Source of the DNA: JAXHUH01 sp034211175
GTDB lineage: Bacteria; Actinomycetota; Acidimicrobiia; Acidimicrobiales; CAIXPF01
Assembly (NCBI GenBank): GCA_034211175.1
Contig: JAXHUH010000235.1
Location: 56,286-120,285, forward strand
Reading direction: 5' to 3'
Length of the DNA: 64,000 nucleotides
Below the pieces are notes generated by a model. It worked only from the letters and a program-made list of their open reading frames with translations, did no database searches and was not told the origin of the DNA. Below are positions 24,824-33,462 of the stretch, piece after piece. Both the position numbers and the translations under genes were made by a program. Numbering within the stretch: the first letter of the stretch is position 1; each line of letters starts with the position of its first letter.

Positions 24824-25990
24824 GTGGAGGCTGTGCCGGTGGATCCGGTCCCGGGTGAGCCACGGGTGATCGGGCGCGACCCGGTCGGGCGCCAGCGCCA
24901 CGGGGACGAGCGCGACCCGCCCCGCGCCCGGGACACGCCGACCCCGCCGCTCTCGCGGCTCCACAAGATCGACACCAGCCGCCTCTCGGGCCGGGTCCGA
25001 CCGCGACTGAAGCCCCGGGGCCTGCCGCCGGCCCTCTCCCCCCACCCCGTCTGGTCGACCCACGACCCGTCCGAGGCACGTCACGAGGCCGCCGAGCTCC
25101 TCGGGCCCCATCGGCTCGTGGTCGACGAGCCCTCGGCGTTCGCGGCGTCGTACCACGCCGTGCGCCTACGGGACGTCACCCTCGGCTTCCTCGACTACTC
25201 ACCCGCGGTGCGCATCGAGGTCGAGGCGCTCCCCGACCCGTACCTGGTGCTCGTGGCCAGCGGCAGCTCGCTCGTCCAGGTCGGAGGCGCCGCGGCCGAG
25301 GCCACCGCGGTGCACGCCGTCCTCCCGCCGCCGGGGGCCGCCGCCACGATCACCTGTGGCGAGCTGACGTCGCACCTCGTCATCCGGATCGAGCAGCAGG
25401 CCCTGCTCGTCCACCTCGGTCGGGTCCTCGGCCGCCAGCTCGACCGGCCCCTCGACTTCGACCTGGCGTTCGACCTGACCACACCGAGCGCGACGCGATG
25501 GAACTTCGCCATCCAGATGCTGCACGCCGAGCTCCTGGAGTCGGGGTCGCTCCTCCACCGCGGCGTCGGCGCCGGCCAGCTCGAGGAGTTCGTGATGAGC
25601 TCGCTCCTCTTCGCCCACCGGTCGACCTACTCCGACGCGCTCACCCGGCCGGGCCAGGGCGTGGAGCACCGGGTGACCCGATTGGCGAAGGACTACGTCG
25701 ACGTCCACCTGTCCGAGCCGTTGACGGTCGCCGGGATCGCCGCGGCGGCGGGCGTGAGCGCCCGCACGCTGCAGTCGGCGTTCCGCTCCGAGCTCGACAC
25801 GACACCGATGAGCTACGTGCGCGACCGACGCCTCGACCGGGCCCGGGCCGACCTCGCCGACGCGGCCGGGGACGACGCGGTCAACGTCACGCTGATCGCC
25901 ACCCGCTGGGGCTTCGGCCACCTCGGGAGGTTCGCGGCGGACTACCGGGCCCGCTTCGGCGAGAGCCCGTCGCGGACCCTCCGTGGCTGA
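24824..25990 (+). CDS. AraC-family transcriptional regulator, divergent from the hydrogenase operon
   Basis: A 388-residue regulator. The middle part (about 115-240) is a cupin-like AraC-binding sensor (VRIEVEALPDPYLVLVASG, HLVIRIEQQALLVHLGRVLGR). The C-terminal about 100 residues contain two helix-turn-helix motifs: LTVAGIAAAAGVSARTLQSAF and NVTLIATRWGFGHLGRFAADYR, the AraC signature. The N-terminal about 60 residues are basic and low complexity, so the true start may be downstream of the GTG at 24824. Its divergent position makes it a candidate regulator of the huc operon, though the sensor may recognise an unrelated small molecule. Confidence 0.85.
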   Translation: MEAVPVDPVPGEPRVIGRDPVGRQRHGDERDPPRARDTPTPPLSRLHKIDTSRLSGRVRPRLKPRGLPPALSPHPVWSTHDPSEARHEAAELLGPHRLVVDEPSAFAASYHAVRLRDVTLGFLDYSPAVRIEVEALPDPYLVLVASGSSLVQVGGAAAEATAVHAVLPPPGAAATITCGELTSHLVIRIEQQALLVHLGRVLGRQLDRPLDFDLAFDLTTPSATRWNFAIQMLHAELLESGSLLHRGVGAGQLEEFVMSSLLFAHRSTYSDALTRPGQGVEHRVTRLAKDYVDVHLSEPLTVAGIAAAAGVSARTLQSAFRSELDTTPMSYVRDRRLDRARADLADAAGDDAVNVTLIATRWGFGHLGRFAADYRARFGESPSRTLRG

Positions 25991-26126
25991 ACCGGCGCCG
26001 CTCCCCCGCTCGCGCGGTCGTCCGTGGCCGGCCGTTCAGGGCACGACACCGCGCCACCGCAGCTAGAACACTGATCCAAGTTCGCATCACATCTGTATCT
26101 CGGCATGGACCATGTGGTTCGTTGGT

Positions 26127-26142
26127 GGTGTGAAGAAACACC
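26127..26142 (+). promoter_or_regulatory. Small leader hairpin before a strong RBS
   Basis: GGTGT-GAAGAA-ACACC forms a 5-bp stem just upstream of GCGGAGGTAGGTC and the ATG at 26160. It may shape translation of the small membrane protein. Weak evidence. Confidence 0.3.
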
Positions 26143-26159
26143 GCTAGCGGAGGTAGGTC

Positions 26160-26387
26160 ATGCCCGAACTGACCGAACGACGCCGAACGGGCCACTACGT
26201 GTGGTTCATCCATCCCTGGCAGCTGGCCCTGCTGGGGATGGTCGTGCTCTGGCTCTTCATCCGCCTCATCGGCACCGCAGGCGCCGAGAGCGAGGACATC
26301 GAGACGATCAACCCGGGTGAACGGGTCGAGGAGTCGTGCCGGGTCGCCGTGATGAACGGCGGGCCGTGCGACACCGAGAACGAGTAG
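26160..26387 (+). CDS. Small single-span membrane protein, function unknown
   Basis: A 75-residue protein with a basic N-terminus, one transmembrane helix (HPWQLALLGMVVLWLFIRLI, about residues 19-38), and an acidic tail with two cysteines 12 residues apart (ESCRVAVMNGGPCDTENE). A clear RBS (GGAGG) lies 10 nt before the ATG. Lying between the AraC regulator and a bidirectional hairpin, it may be transcribed alone. The Cys pair outside or inside the membrane could form a disulfide. I recognise no family. Confidence 0.65.
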   Translation: MPELTERRRTGHYVWFIHPWQLALLGMVVLWLFIRLIGTAGAESEDIETINPGERVEESCRVAVMNGGPCDTENE

Positions 26388-26424
26388 CGCCATCCACACC
26401 GGTTAGCCGCCATCCACACCGGTT
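26388..26424. repeat. 17-bp direct repeat
   Basis: CGCCATCCACACCGGTT occurs at 26388-26404 and again at 26408-26424, 20 bp apart, beginning right after the TAG of the small membrane protein. Confidence 0.75.
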
Positions 26425-26486
26425 GGCACCGACACGTCCGGGCGGCCCGCCGACCATCCGGACCCGACAACCACCACCGATGAGCT

Positions 26487-26518
26487 GACCGGATCGCCCT
26501 CGGGCGAGCGATCCGGTC
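26487..26518. terminator. Bidirectional hairpin terminator
   Basis: GACCGGATCGC (26487-26497) pairs perfectly with GCGATCCGGTC (26508-26518), an 11-bp stem with a 10-nt loop. It lies between convergent genes (small membrane protein and GNAT). No T-tract follows, as is common in high-GC actinobacteria. Confidence 0.65.
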
Positions 26519-26793
26519 GGCCGTCGTCGGCGCGCTCGTGAACCGCCGACCGTCCAGCAACCCGGGCGCCCGGCCTCGTCGGCTGATTCGACGCCGGTGT
26601 CCACCCATCACCGCTGGTGGAACGCCGATACCGGCAACGGAACGCCCCGTATCACCTGCGGTACCGGACACCTCCGAAGGCGGTCCGAACACCGCTGGCA
26701 CCAGGGGTGCGTGATGGCCGAGCTGTCCGCCGAGCCTCAGACCAACGACCGGCGGCACGACGGCGCCCGCCGGTCGATCACGCCGGGGCGCGC

Positions 26794-27219
26794 TCAGAGC
26801 TCGTAGCGGTAGATGTTGGTCTCGCGGCGCTCGAAGCCGATGCGCTGGTAGAGGCGGTTCGCCGCCTCGCGGGAGGGCCGCGACGTCAGGTCCACGGTCG
26901 TGGCCCCTCCGTCCTTCGCCCGCCGCAGCGCCTCACGGTTGAGCGCCTCACCGACGCCCTTGCCCCGGGCGGCGCCGTCGACGACGACGTCCTCGATCCA
27001 GGCCCGGACGCCGGTCGGGATCGGGAACATCACGAGGGTCAGGCTGCCGAGGATCTCGCCGTCCTCGACCGCGACGAGCAGCGTCGACGCCTCCGAGGCC
27101 ACGAGCACACCGAGCGCGTCGGCGTCGGGCGGCGGGTTGGACGACGACAGCTGGGGGATGAGCCGGGCGAACGCCGCGACGACGTCCGGCGTCACCTCGC
27201 CGACCTCGTGGATCTCCAT
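26794..27219 (-). CDS. GNAT-family N-acetyltransferase
   Basis: A 141-residue GNAT acetyltransferase. The fold is recognisable from AWIEDVVVDGAARGKGVGEALNREAL (strand 4 and the acetyl-CoA loop, with R/GxGxA as RGKGVGEAL), then SREAANRLYQRIGFERRETNIYRYEL, which carries the C-terminal Tyr often used as general acid. The substrate is unknown. A TAGGGT -10 element sits 6 nt before the ATG, so the mRNA is likely leaderless. Confidence 0.85.
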   Translation of the reverse strand: MEIHEVGEVTPDVVAAFARLIPQLSSSNPPPDADALGVLVASEASTLLVAVEDGEILGSLTLVMFPIPTGVRAWIEDVVVDGAARGKGVGEALNREALRRAKDGGATTVDLTSRPSREAANRLYQRIGFERRETNIYRYEL

Positions 27220-27225
27220 GGGCCC

Positions 27226-27231
27226 ACCCTA
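27226..27231 (-). promoter_or_regulatory. Leaderless -10 element (TAGGGT)
   Basis: On the minus strand TAGGGT ends 6 nt before the ATG of the GNAT gene at 27219. Confidence 0.45.
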
Positions 27232-27313
27232 CGGCCGGGCGGTCGCGCTCCATCGGCCCACCGGGTCGTACGCTCTACGGCCGGCTCCCTGGCGGGAGGT
27301 AACGTGGGCGGAG

Positions 27314-28150
27314 ATGGAGTACATCCGCACGACCGACGAGCCGCAGCTCGACAGACCCGTGTTCGTGTGTGCGTTCGAGGGCTGGAACGACGCAGGAGAC
27401 GCCGCGAGCACCGCGGTGCGCTACCTGGAGGACCGTTGGCGGTCCCGTCCGATCGCCGAGATCGACCCGGAGGAGTTCTACGACTTCTCCGCGGCGCGTC
27501 CCCACATCGAGCTGCAGGACGGCGACGAGCGCGAGCTCGTGTGGCCGCGGAACCAGTTCTCGGCCGGCCACCTCGACGGCGTCGGCGACATCGTCACCCT
27601 GGTCGGGCTGGAGCCGCACCTGCGCTGGCGCACGTTCACCCAGGAGATCATCGAGTACGCGCGCTCACTCGACGCCCGCCTCGTCGTCACGTGCGGCGCA
27701 CTGATCTCCGACGTTCCCCACAGCCGCCCGGTGCCGATCTACGGCACCGGCCACGACGCCGCGTCGATGGTCCGGCTCAACGCCGAGGCGTCGACCTACG
27801 AGGGACCGACCGGCATCGTCGGCGTCCTCAACGCCCTGTGCTCGGAGAGCGACATCCCCACGGCGTCGCTGTGGGCCGCGGTGCCGAGCTACGTGTCCCA
27901 GGCCCCGTCGCCGAAGGCCGCGCTGGCCCTCGTCGAGCGCATCGGCAAGCTCCTCGAGGCCGGCATCTCCACCACCGACCTCGAGATCGCGTCCGCCGCC
28001 TACGAGCGCCAGGTCGGCGAGCTCGTGGCCCGCGACGACGAGACGGCCGGGCTCGTGGCCGAGCTGGAGCAGCGCCACGACGAGCTCAACGACACCGGCT
28101 CGCTGGTCGAAGAGGTGGAGCAATTCCTTCGCGAGCACCCGGACGACTAG
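27314..28150 (+). CDS. PAC2-family protein (proteasome-assembly-chaperone-like)
   Basis: A 278-residue PAC2-domain protein, a family common in actinobacteria and related to proteasome assembly chaperone 2. Signature parts are FVCAFEGWNDAGDAAS near the start, VTCGALISDVPHSRPVPI and GIVGVLNALC, with a helical acidic C-terminus (EVEQFLREHPDD). The bacterial role is unknown; a link to proteasome or nucleotide metabolism is only suggested by family. ATG at 27314 has the purine-rich GGGAGG about 20 nt upstream. coaA starts 10 nt after its stop. Confidence 0.85.
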   Translation: MEYIRTTDEPQLDRPVFVCAFEGWNDAGDAASTAVRYLEDRWRSRPIAEIDPEEFYDFSAARPHIELQDGDERELVWPRNQFSAGHLDGVGDIVTLVGLEPHLRWRTFTQEIIEYARSLDARLVVTCGALISDVPHSRPVPIYGTGHDAASMVRLNAEASTYEGPTGIVGVLNALCSESDIPTASLWAAVPSYVSQAPSPKAALALVERIGKLLEAGISTTDLEIASAAYERQVGELVARDDETAGLVAELEQRHDELNDTGSLVEEVEQFLREHPDD

Positions 28151-28160
28151 ACCGGGGCTC

Positions 28161-29138
28161 ATGACTGATGTCGCCCTGAGGTCGACGCACCCGGGCGGGG
28201 ACGAGGAGGACGACGCGTTGGCCGACGGCCCGTACGTCACCTTCGACGCGACCAGCTGGAGCGAGCTGCGCGCGGCCACCCCCCTGACCCTGTCCGAGGC
28301 CGATCTCGAACAGCTCCGGGGGATCAACGAACACGTCTCGCTCGACGAGGTCAGCAAGATCTACCTACCGCTGTCGCGGCTGCTGAACCTCTACGTCAAC
28401 GCGACCAAGGAGCTGTACCGGGCGACCGACACGTTCCTCGGCGAGCTGCCCGCCAAGGTGCCGTACATCATCGGCCTGGCCGGCAGCGTCGCGGTCGGCA
28501 AGTCGACCACGGCCCGCATCCTCCAGGCCCTGCTCGGGCGCTGGCCCGACCACCCCCGCGTCGAGCTGATCACGACCGACGGGTTCCTCCACCCCAACGC
28601 CGTGCTGATGGAGCGCGGCCTGATGGACCGCAAGGGCTTCCCCGAGTCCTACGACACCAAACGGCTCCTCAAGGTGGTGTCGGAGATCAAGTCGGGCGCG
28701 CCGAAGGTGGAGATCCCGCTCTACTCCCACCTCGTCTACGACGTGCTCGACGAGGTCAACCTCGTCTCCCAGCCCGACATCGTGATCGTCGAGGGCCTCA
28801 ACGTGCTCCAGGCCGGCGGCCTCGACGAGCCGGCGTTCGTGTCGGACTACTTCGACTTCACGATCTACGTGGATGCCGAGGAGGACCACATCCGGCACTG
28901 GTACATGGACCGGTTCCTCACCCTGCGGGAGACGGCGTTCAGCGACCCCCGGTCGTTCTTCCGCCGCTACGCAGAGCTGGACGACCAGACGGCCCGGTCG
29001 ACGGCGCTCGGCATCTGGGACGCCATCAACGGCCCCAACCTGAGCCGCAACATCCTCCCGACGCGCGAGCGCGCCGACCTGATCCTGGTCAAGGGCCCCG
29101 ACCACCACGTATCCGAGGTCAAGCTCCGCCGCTTGTAG
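28161..29138 (+). CDS. coaA: Pantothenate kinase type I
   Basis: A 325-residue type I pantothenate kinase that phosphorylates pantothenate, the first and controlling step of coenzyme A synthesis. The Walker A motif is GLAGSVAVGKSTTA (about residues 111-124). The substrate-site segment ITTDGFLHPN follows, then MDRKGFPESYD, IPLYSHLVYD and the QPDIVIVEGLNVLQ strand. The N-terminal about 27 residues are an extra acidic tail, and an internal start is possible. It lies 10 nt after the PAC2 gene, probably in one transcript. Confidence 0.95.
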   Translation: MTDVALRSTHPGGDEEDDALADGPYVTFDATSWSELRAATPLTLSEADLEQLRGINEHVSLDEVSKIYLPLSRLLNLYVNATKELYRATDTFLGELPAKVPYIIGLAGSVAVGKSTTARILQALLGRWPDHPRVELITTDGFLHPNAVLMERGLMDRKGFPESYDTKRLLKVVSEIKSGAPKVEIPLYSHLVYDVLDEVNLVSQPDIVIVEGLNVLQAGGLDEPAFVSDYFDFTIYVDAEEDHIRHWYMDRFLTLRETAFSDPRSFFRRYAELDDQTARSTALGIWDAINGPNLSRNILPTRERADLILVKGPDHHVSEVKLRRL

Positions 29139-29627
29139 TCTGGCGTTTCGTTCGGGGCGGGCCCGGCCGCACGCGTTCGGCGTCGCGGGTTCCAGCGAGG
29201 ACGGAGTCGCCTGGTCGACGGTTGCGTCGGCCAGAGGGAGCGGAACACCTCGTCGAGCCACGCCGGCGCCGGTCTCCGCACCCCCGTTGCGTCGTTGGAT
29301 GCTTCCGCCGAGACCTCGGATGGCGGCCGCCCCTGCGGGGCCGCGGTCTCGCCGTCGGACCGCGGATCGGGCGGCCCTGCCCCGCTCGTGGAGGTCGACG
29401 ACGGACCACGCGTGGTGGAGCCTGGCTCGGCGGAAGCGGCCGTGGTCATGAACGGCCGGCCGGAGAACAGCGGGATCGCTCCGGGCTGCCCGACGACCGC
29501 GCCGGGCGAGGACCCGATGAGGCGGCGCGGCCAGCGTCCGACCGGGGCCGGCTGCTGCAGCGCTGCGCATCAGTGGCACAGCGACCGGTGCGATGGTGAC
29601 GGCCGGCGTGCCGACGACTGGACAGGG

Positions 29628-29641
29628 GAACTGGTGTTCGA
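29628..29641. promoter_or_regulatory. SOS-box-like palindrome (GAACTGGTGTTC)
   Basis: GAAC-N4-GTTC followed by GA matches the core of the actinobacterial LexA box (TCGAAC-N4-GTTCGA), perfect in the right half and 4 of 6 in the left. It directly abuts a TAGTCT -10 (29642-29647) about 100 nt before the HNH gene, so LexA binding would block transcription. Confidence 0.5.
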
Positions 29642-29647
29642 TAGTCT
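29642..29647 (+). promoter_or_regulatory. -10 element (TAGTCT) of the HNH gene
   Basis: TAGTCT directly follows the SOS-box-like palindrome. Transcription would give a 5' leader of about 95 nt. Confidence 0.4.
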
Positions 29648-29749
29648 GGGTTGACGCCTTCGAGGCCCGGCGGGTTCTTCTTCGGCCTCTCCGTTCGTTC
29701 GGTTATCCGCGCTCGTCGTGCGCGTGTCCGTTGATCTCGGGGAGGTGTC

Positions 29750-30946
29750 GTGTCGCCGGTGTTGTCGTTGCTCGATCGGGCCCGCGGCCTCCGCGAGGTG
29801 CTGCGGGGGCTCGAAGCCGACGAGGTGGAGGCGGCGGCGGCGACCGTTGTGGTCGCCGAGCTGGCCGCGCTCGAGAAGGCGTGTGCCGCCGCCAAGGTCC
29901 GCATCGCCGCCCGATCGTCGGATGTGGCGCAGCCCGCCGAGGCGGCTGAGCGGTTGGCCAAGGCGTCAGGGTCGTCGATCGCCGATGCCCGGGCCGCGCT
30001 CGAGACCACCGCCACGCTCGACACCTGCCCGACCACCCGACGCGCCGTTGCATCCGGTGAGCTGTCGCTGCGCCAGGCGCACGAGATCGTGCGCACCGAG
30101 GCCGAGCGACCCGGTTCCGAGGCCGAGCTGCTCGCGGTGGCGAGGCGCTCGGGCCTGCGGACGCTGCAGGACCGGGGCCGCAGGCGACGCCACGAGGCGA
30201 TCCCCGCCGAGGAGCTCCACGAGCGCCGTCACGCCGCGCGGCGCCATCGGTGGTGGGTGAACGACCTCGGCAACGTGGCCTATCGGGGCGAGCTCCCGCC
30301 CGAGGTCGGCCTACCGATCATGAACCGGCTCGACGCCGAGACCGACCGGATCCGCCGCGACGCGAAGCGTGCGGCCGGGGACACCGGCGGGCCCGTCGAG
30401 CGTCGGGAGGCGCACGCAGCCGACGCGTTCGTCCGGCTGTGCGCCGACGGCGGGCGAGGCCGGGCCGGTCGGGCCGACCTCGTCGCCGTGGTCGACCTGC
30501 GGGCGTACCGCCGTGGCCACGCACGTCCGGGGGAGGCCTGCCATCTGCTCGGTGGCGGCCGGGTGCCGGTCGACGTCGTGCGACGGTTGAGCAAGGACGC
30601 CTTCATCAAGGCCGTGGTCCACGACGGCGTCCGGATCCACACCGTGAAGCACTTCGGCCGGCACCTGAGCGCCGAGCTGCGCACCGCGCTCGAGGTCGGT
30701 GCCCCGCCGGACTTCGACGGCGCCGCCTGCGTCGACTGCGGTCGCCGGTACGGCCTCCAGTGGGACCACGTCGACCCGGTCGCCAACCGGGGACCGACGA
30801 GCTTCGCCAACCTCGAGGCCCGCTGCTGGCCCGACCACCGGGCGAAGACCGAGCGCGACCGCCGAGCCGGCCTGCTCGGCCGACGCGCGCAGAAGGCAGG
30901 AGCCCGACCCGGCACATCCGGCGGCAACGACGACGAGCCCCCGTGA
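29750..30946 (+). CDS. HNH endonuclease with DUF222 (13E12-type) domain
   Basis: A 398-residue protein. The N-terminal two thirds form the DUF222 helical domain (LDRARGLREVLRGLEADEV, SGELSLRQAHEIVR), and the C-terminus is an HNH nuclease with CVDCGRR, WDHVDPV and NLEARCWPDHRAKTERDR, that is, two zinc-cysteine sites and the catalytic His. The family is highly multiplied in actinobacteria ('13E12 repeat' proteins) and of uncertain function, perhaps DNA-damage related or selfish. GTG start preceded by GGGGAGGTG. The neighbouring SOS-like palindrome suggests damage control. Confidence 0.85.
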   Translation: MSPVLSLLDRARGLREVLRGLEADEVEAAAATVVVAELAALEKACAAAKVRIAARSSDVAQPAEAAERLAKASGSSIADARAALETTATLDTCPTTRRAVASGELSLRQAHEIVRTEAERPGSEAELLAVARRSGLRTLQDRGRRRRHEAIPAEELHERRHAARRHRWWVNDLGNVAYRGELPPEVGLPIMNRLDAETDRIRRDAKRAAGDTGGPVERREAHAADAFVRLCADGGRGRAGRADLVAVVDLRAYRRGHARPGEACHLLGGGRVPVDVVRRLSKDAFIKAVVHDGVRIHTVKHFGRHLSAELRTALEVGAPPDFDGAACVDCGRRYGLQWDHVDPVANRGPTSFANLEARCWPDHRAKTERDRRAGLLGRRAQKAGARPGTSGGNDDEPP

Positions 30947-31213
30947 CGCACCGTCGCGCGTGCGATGCGCGGACGCCGGCGGGGTGCCGTCGGACGCGGT
31001 GATGCGCGGACGCCTGTCGCCGAGTGCGCGCGTCTGCGTCCGGCGGTGCTCGCAGCACGCGATCACGCGAACCCGCGGGTGGGTGCCGTGCGACCCGAAG
31101 CGCGGGCGCACGTCGACACCACTCAGTTCGGCTCGGCTCGGCTGCGCTCGATGTCGGCGATCGGAGGATCGTGATGTAACGAACCGGGGGCGCGGCGCGC
31201 CTGTAGGGGGTGC

Positions 31214-31690
31214 ATGCTCGGGAAGCGACGAATGCGACGAACCGATGCGGCACGGATCGAGGCCGCGTACCGCGCGGTCATCGCCGACCTCGCCGGGACG
31301 CCCGGCGTCGACGACGTCACGACCAGCAGCCCCGAGATCACGGTCATCGTCTGGATGGAGCCGGACGCGACCGACGACGAGCTCGCGGCCATCGAGCGGC
31401 GGATCGACGCCGACGCCCGCGTGACCGAGTCGACCTACGTCGACCAGGAGGCGGCGTTCGCCGACTTCCGGGACCTCTTCGAGAACCGCCCGGAGATGAT
31501 CGAGACGGTCGAGCCCGAGGACCTCCCCTCCTCCTTCCGGGTCACCTTGGCCGCCGACGCTCCGATCCAGGAAGTGGTCGACGCCTACGCGGCAGACGAG
31601 GGCGTCTACGACGTGACCCGCCCGATGACCGAGCTCCTGTCGATCGCCCGCGACGCGATCGAGGAACGCGCCACGACCACGACGGGCTGA
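31214..31690 (+). CDS. Free-standing FtsX extracellular-domain-like protein
   Basis: A 158-residue protein that closely resembles the extracellular domain of the cell-division permease FtsX: EITVIVWMEPDATDDELAAI, then VDQEAAFADFRDLFEN, PEMIETVEPEDLPSSFRVTL and a second VYDVTRP half. In FtsX this domain lies between transmembrane helices 1 and 2 and activates peptidoglycan hydrolases such as RipC. Here there is no membrane helix and no signal peptide; the N-terminus is only a basic stretch, MLGKRRMRRTD. Where it works, and whether it is exported, are unknown. Confidence 0.7.
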   Translation: MLGKRRMRRTDAARIEAAYRAVIADLAGTPGVDDVTTSSPEITVIVWMEPDATDDELAAIERRIDADARVTESTYVDQEAAFADFRDLFENRPEMIETVEPEDLPSSFRVTLAADAPIQEVVDAYAADEGVYDVTRPMTELLSIARDAIEERATTTTG

Positions 31691-31853
31691 CGGTCCTGGG
31701 GGCTCGACCTCGCGCTCCTCCCTGTGGCCGTTACGTGTGATCGATGATCGATCGTCCGCCTCGGGTGGTCGCGTCAAGCCGGGTCCGGTGGGTTCCGAAA
31801 CCGAGTTCCAGGCCATCTGCGACGCCGACACGACGACGAGCCCGGAGGCGCAC

Positions 31854-33452
31854 GTGCGCTGGTTCACCCACCGAAGCCTGTTCGTGAAGATCGCGGCCGC
31901 GGTGGGCGTCATTGCCATCGTCGCCGTCGGTGTGGGGTTCACCGGGGTGACCAGGCTCGGGGCCATGGCCGCGGAGACGTCCGACCTCTACGAGGACGAG
32001 TACGTCCAGACGGGCGCGCTGACCGCGCTGCAGCGGGAGATGCTCCAGGTTCGCCTCGACATCGTCAACCACGGCGGCTCGTCGAGCGACGCGTCGTTCG
32101 AACGCTACGAGCAGCTCCTCGCCGAGGACCTGGCCAGGTTCGCCGAGCTGCGGACCGAGACCGACACGTTCGAGCTCGCGCCGGAGACCGAGGCCACGCT
32201 GGCCGAGGTGTTCGCGTCGTGGGACGAGTTCCTGCCGTACCTCGACCGCATGATCGAGGCGGCGCGAGACGGCGGCGGTGTCGAGTGGACGCTGATCCGC
32301 AACGAGGCCGCCCAGTACTCGGAGGCGGCGACGACTGCGCTCCAGGAGGTCGTCGACCTCGTCGGCGCCGACGCCGAGCGGGTTGCCGAGCACGCGCAGT
32401 CGACGGCGACCGAGTCCCGCGTCATCACGCTGGTCGTCCTCGGCGGTGGCCTGGCGGCCGGCTTCGCCGTTGCGCTGGCCGTGAGCCGCAACATCGTGGG
32501 CGCGGTCGGCAGGCTCGCCGACGCACTCGACCGATCCGCGGACGGCGACCTCACGGCCGAGGTCGACACCGATGCCGGCGGTGAGGTAGGGCGCATGGCC
32601 GCGTCCCTGCAGACGATGTTGCACCGCACGAGCGAGGCCATGAGCTCGATCGCCGAGAACGCGACCCGGCTGGCCGCGAGCTCCGAGGAGCTGTCGACGA
32701 CGTCCCAGCACGTCGGCGCGGCCGCAGAGGAGACGTCGACGCAGGCGGCCAACGTGTCGAGCTCCGCCGAGGAGGTCTCGACCAGCGTCTCGTCGGTGGC
32801 GACCGGGACCGAGGAGATGAGCGCCTCCATCCGGGAGATCGCCCAGAGCACGTCCGAGGCGAGCCGGGTCGCGTCGGAGGCGCTGAGCACTGCCAACGAC
32901 GCCAACGCCACCGTGACCCGCCTCGGCGAGTCGTCGAACGCCATCGGTGAGGTCGTCGCGGTGATCACGTCGATCGCCGAGCAGACCAACCTCCTGGCGC
33001 TGAACGCGACCATCGAGGCCGCCCGGGCCGGCGATGCCGGGAAGGGGTTCGCGGTCGTCGCCAACGAGGTGAAGGACCTGGCCCAGGAGACGGCCAAGGC
33101 CACCGAGGAGATCGCCCAACGGGTTCAGGGGATCCAGGGCGACACCGGCGCCGCGGTGACCGCCATCGCCGGGATCAGTGAGGTCATCGGCCGGATCAAC
33201 GACCTCCAGTCGACCGTCGCCGGCGCCGTGGAGGAGCAGTCGGCGACCACCGACGAGATCAGCCGGACCGTGGCCGACGCGGCCGGTGGCGCCGGCGAGA
33301 TCGCCCGCAACATCGGCGAGGTCGCGACGGCCAGCAACGACGCCAGTCACGGCGCGGCCGACAGCCTCACGGCGTCACAGGACCTCGCCCGGATGGCATC
33401 CGACCTCCAGCAGCTCATCAGCCGCTTCCGCTTCGAGCCCGCGGCGGCCTGA
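31854..33452 (+). CDS. Methyl-accepting chemotaxis-type sensory transducer
   Basis: A 532-residue transducer. TM1 is at about residues 12-32, then an extracytoplasmic four-helix-bundle sensor (about 35-185), TM2 (VITLVVLGGGLAAGFAVALAV, about 190-210), a HAMP domain, and a long coiled-coil signalling domain. The tip contains SIAEQTNLLALNATIEAARAG, followed by GFAVVANEV, the invariant hairpin that contacts CheA and CheW. No che genes lie in this window. The frame is open earlier, but the GTG at 31854 with GGAGG six nt upstream and MRWFTHRSLFVKI is the sensible start. Confidence 0.92.
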   Translation: MRWFTHRSLFVKIAAAVGVIAIVAVGVGFTGVTRLGAMAAETSDLYEDEYVQTGALTALQREMLQVRLDIVNHGGSSSDASFERYEQLLAEDLARFAELRTETDTFELAPETEATLAEVFASWDEFLPYLDRMIEAARDGGGVEWTLIRNEAAQYSEAATTALQEVVDLVGADAERVAEHAQSTATESRVITLVVLGGGLAAGFAVALAVSRNIVGAVGRLADALDRSADGDLTAEVDTDAGGEVGRMAASLQTMLHRTSEAMSSIAENATRLAASSEELSTTSQHVGAAAEETSTQAANVSSSAEEVSTSVSSVATGTEEMSASIREIAQSTSEASRVASEALSTANDANATVTRLGESSNAIGEVVAVITSIAEQTNLLALNATIEAARAGDAGKGFAVVANEVKDLAQETAKATEEIAQRVQGIQGDTGAAVTAIAGISEVIGRINDLQSTVAGAVEEQSATTDEISRTVADAAGGAGEIARNIGEVATASNDASHGAADSLTASQDLARMASDLQQLISRFRFEPAAA

Positions 33453-33462
33453 CCGGGGTCGC

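Larger units (their letters stand above)
26388..26793. other. Non-coding gap between convergent genes with repeat and terminator
   Basis: About 400 bp. It holds a 17-bp direct repeat directly after the small-protein stop and a strong hairpin at 26487-26518. Past that I see no gene, promoter or RNA that I can support. Confidence 0.5.
29139..29749. other. Long non-coding gap with terminator-like and SOS-type sequences
   Basis: About 610 bp between coaA and the HNH gene. Open frames here show no family resemblance. A GCCCC-TGC-GGGGC hairpin at 29329-29341 could end coaA transcription. The last 130 bp hold an SOS-box-like palindrome and a -10. I see no RNA gene. Confidence 0.5.

Noticed and set aside
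29139..29749. tRNA or small-RNA gene in the long gap after coaA
   Set aside because: No cloverleaf or conserved RNA motif could be formed; only weak local hairpins were found.
29750..30946. HNH/DUF222 gene as an insertion element or mobile intron
   Set aside because: No inverted or direct flanking repeats, no transposase or reverse transcriptase, and no interrupted host gene are visible.
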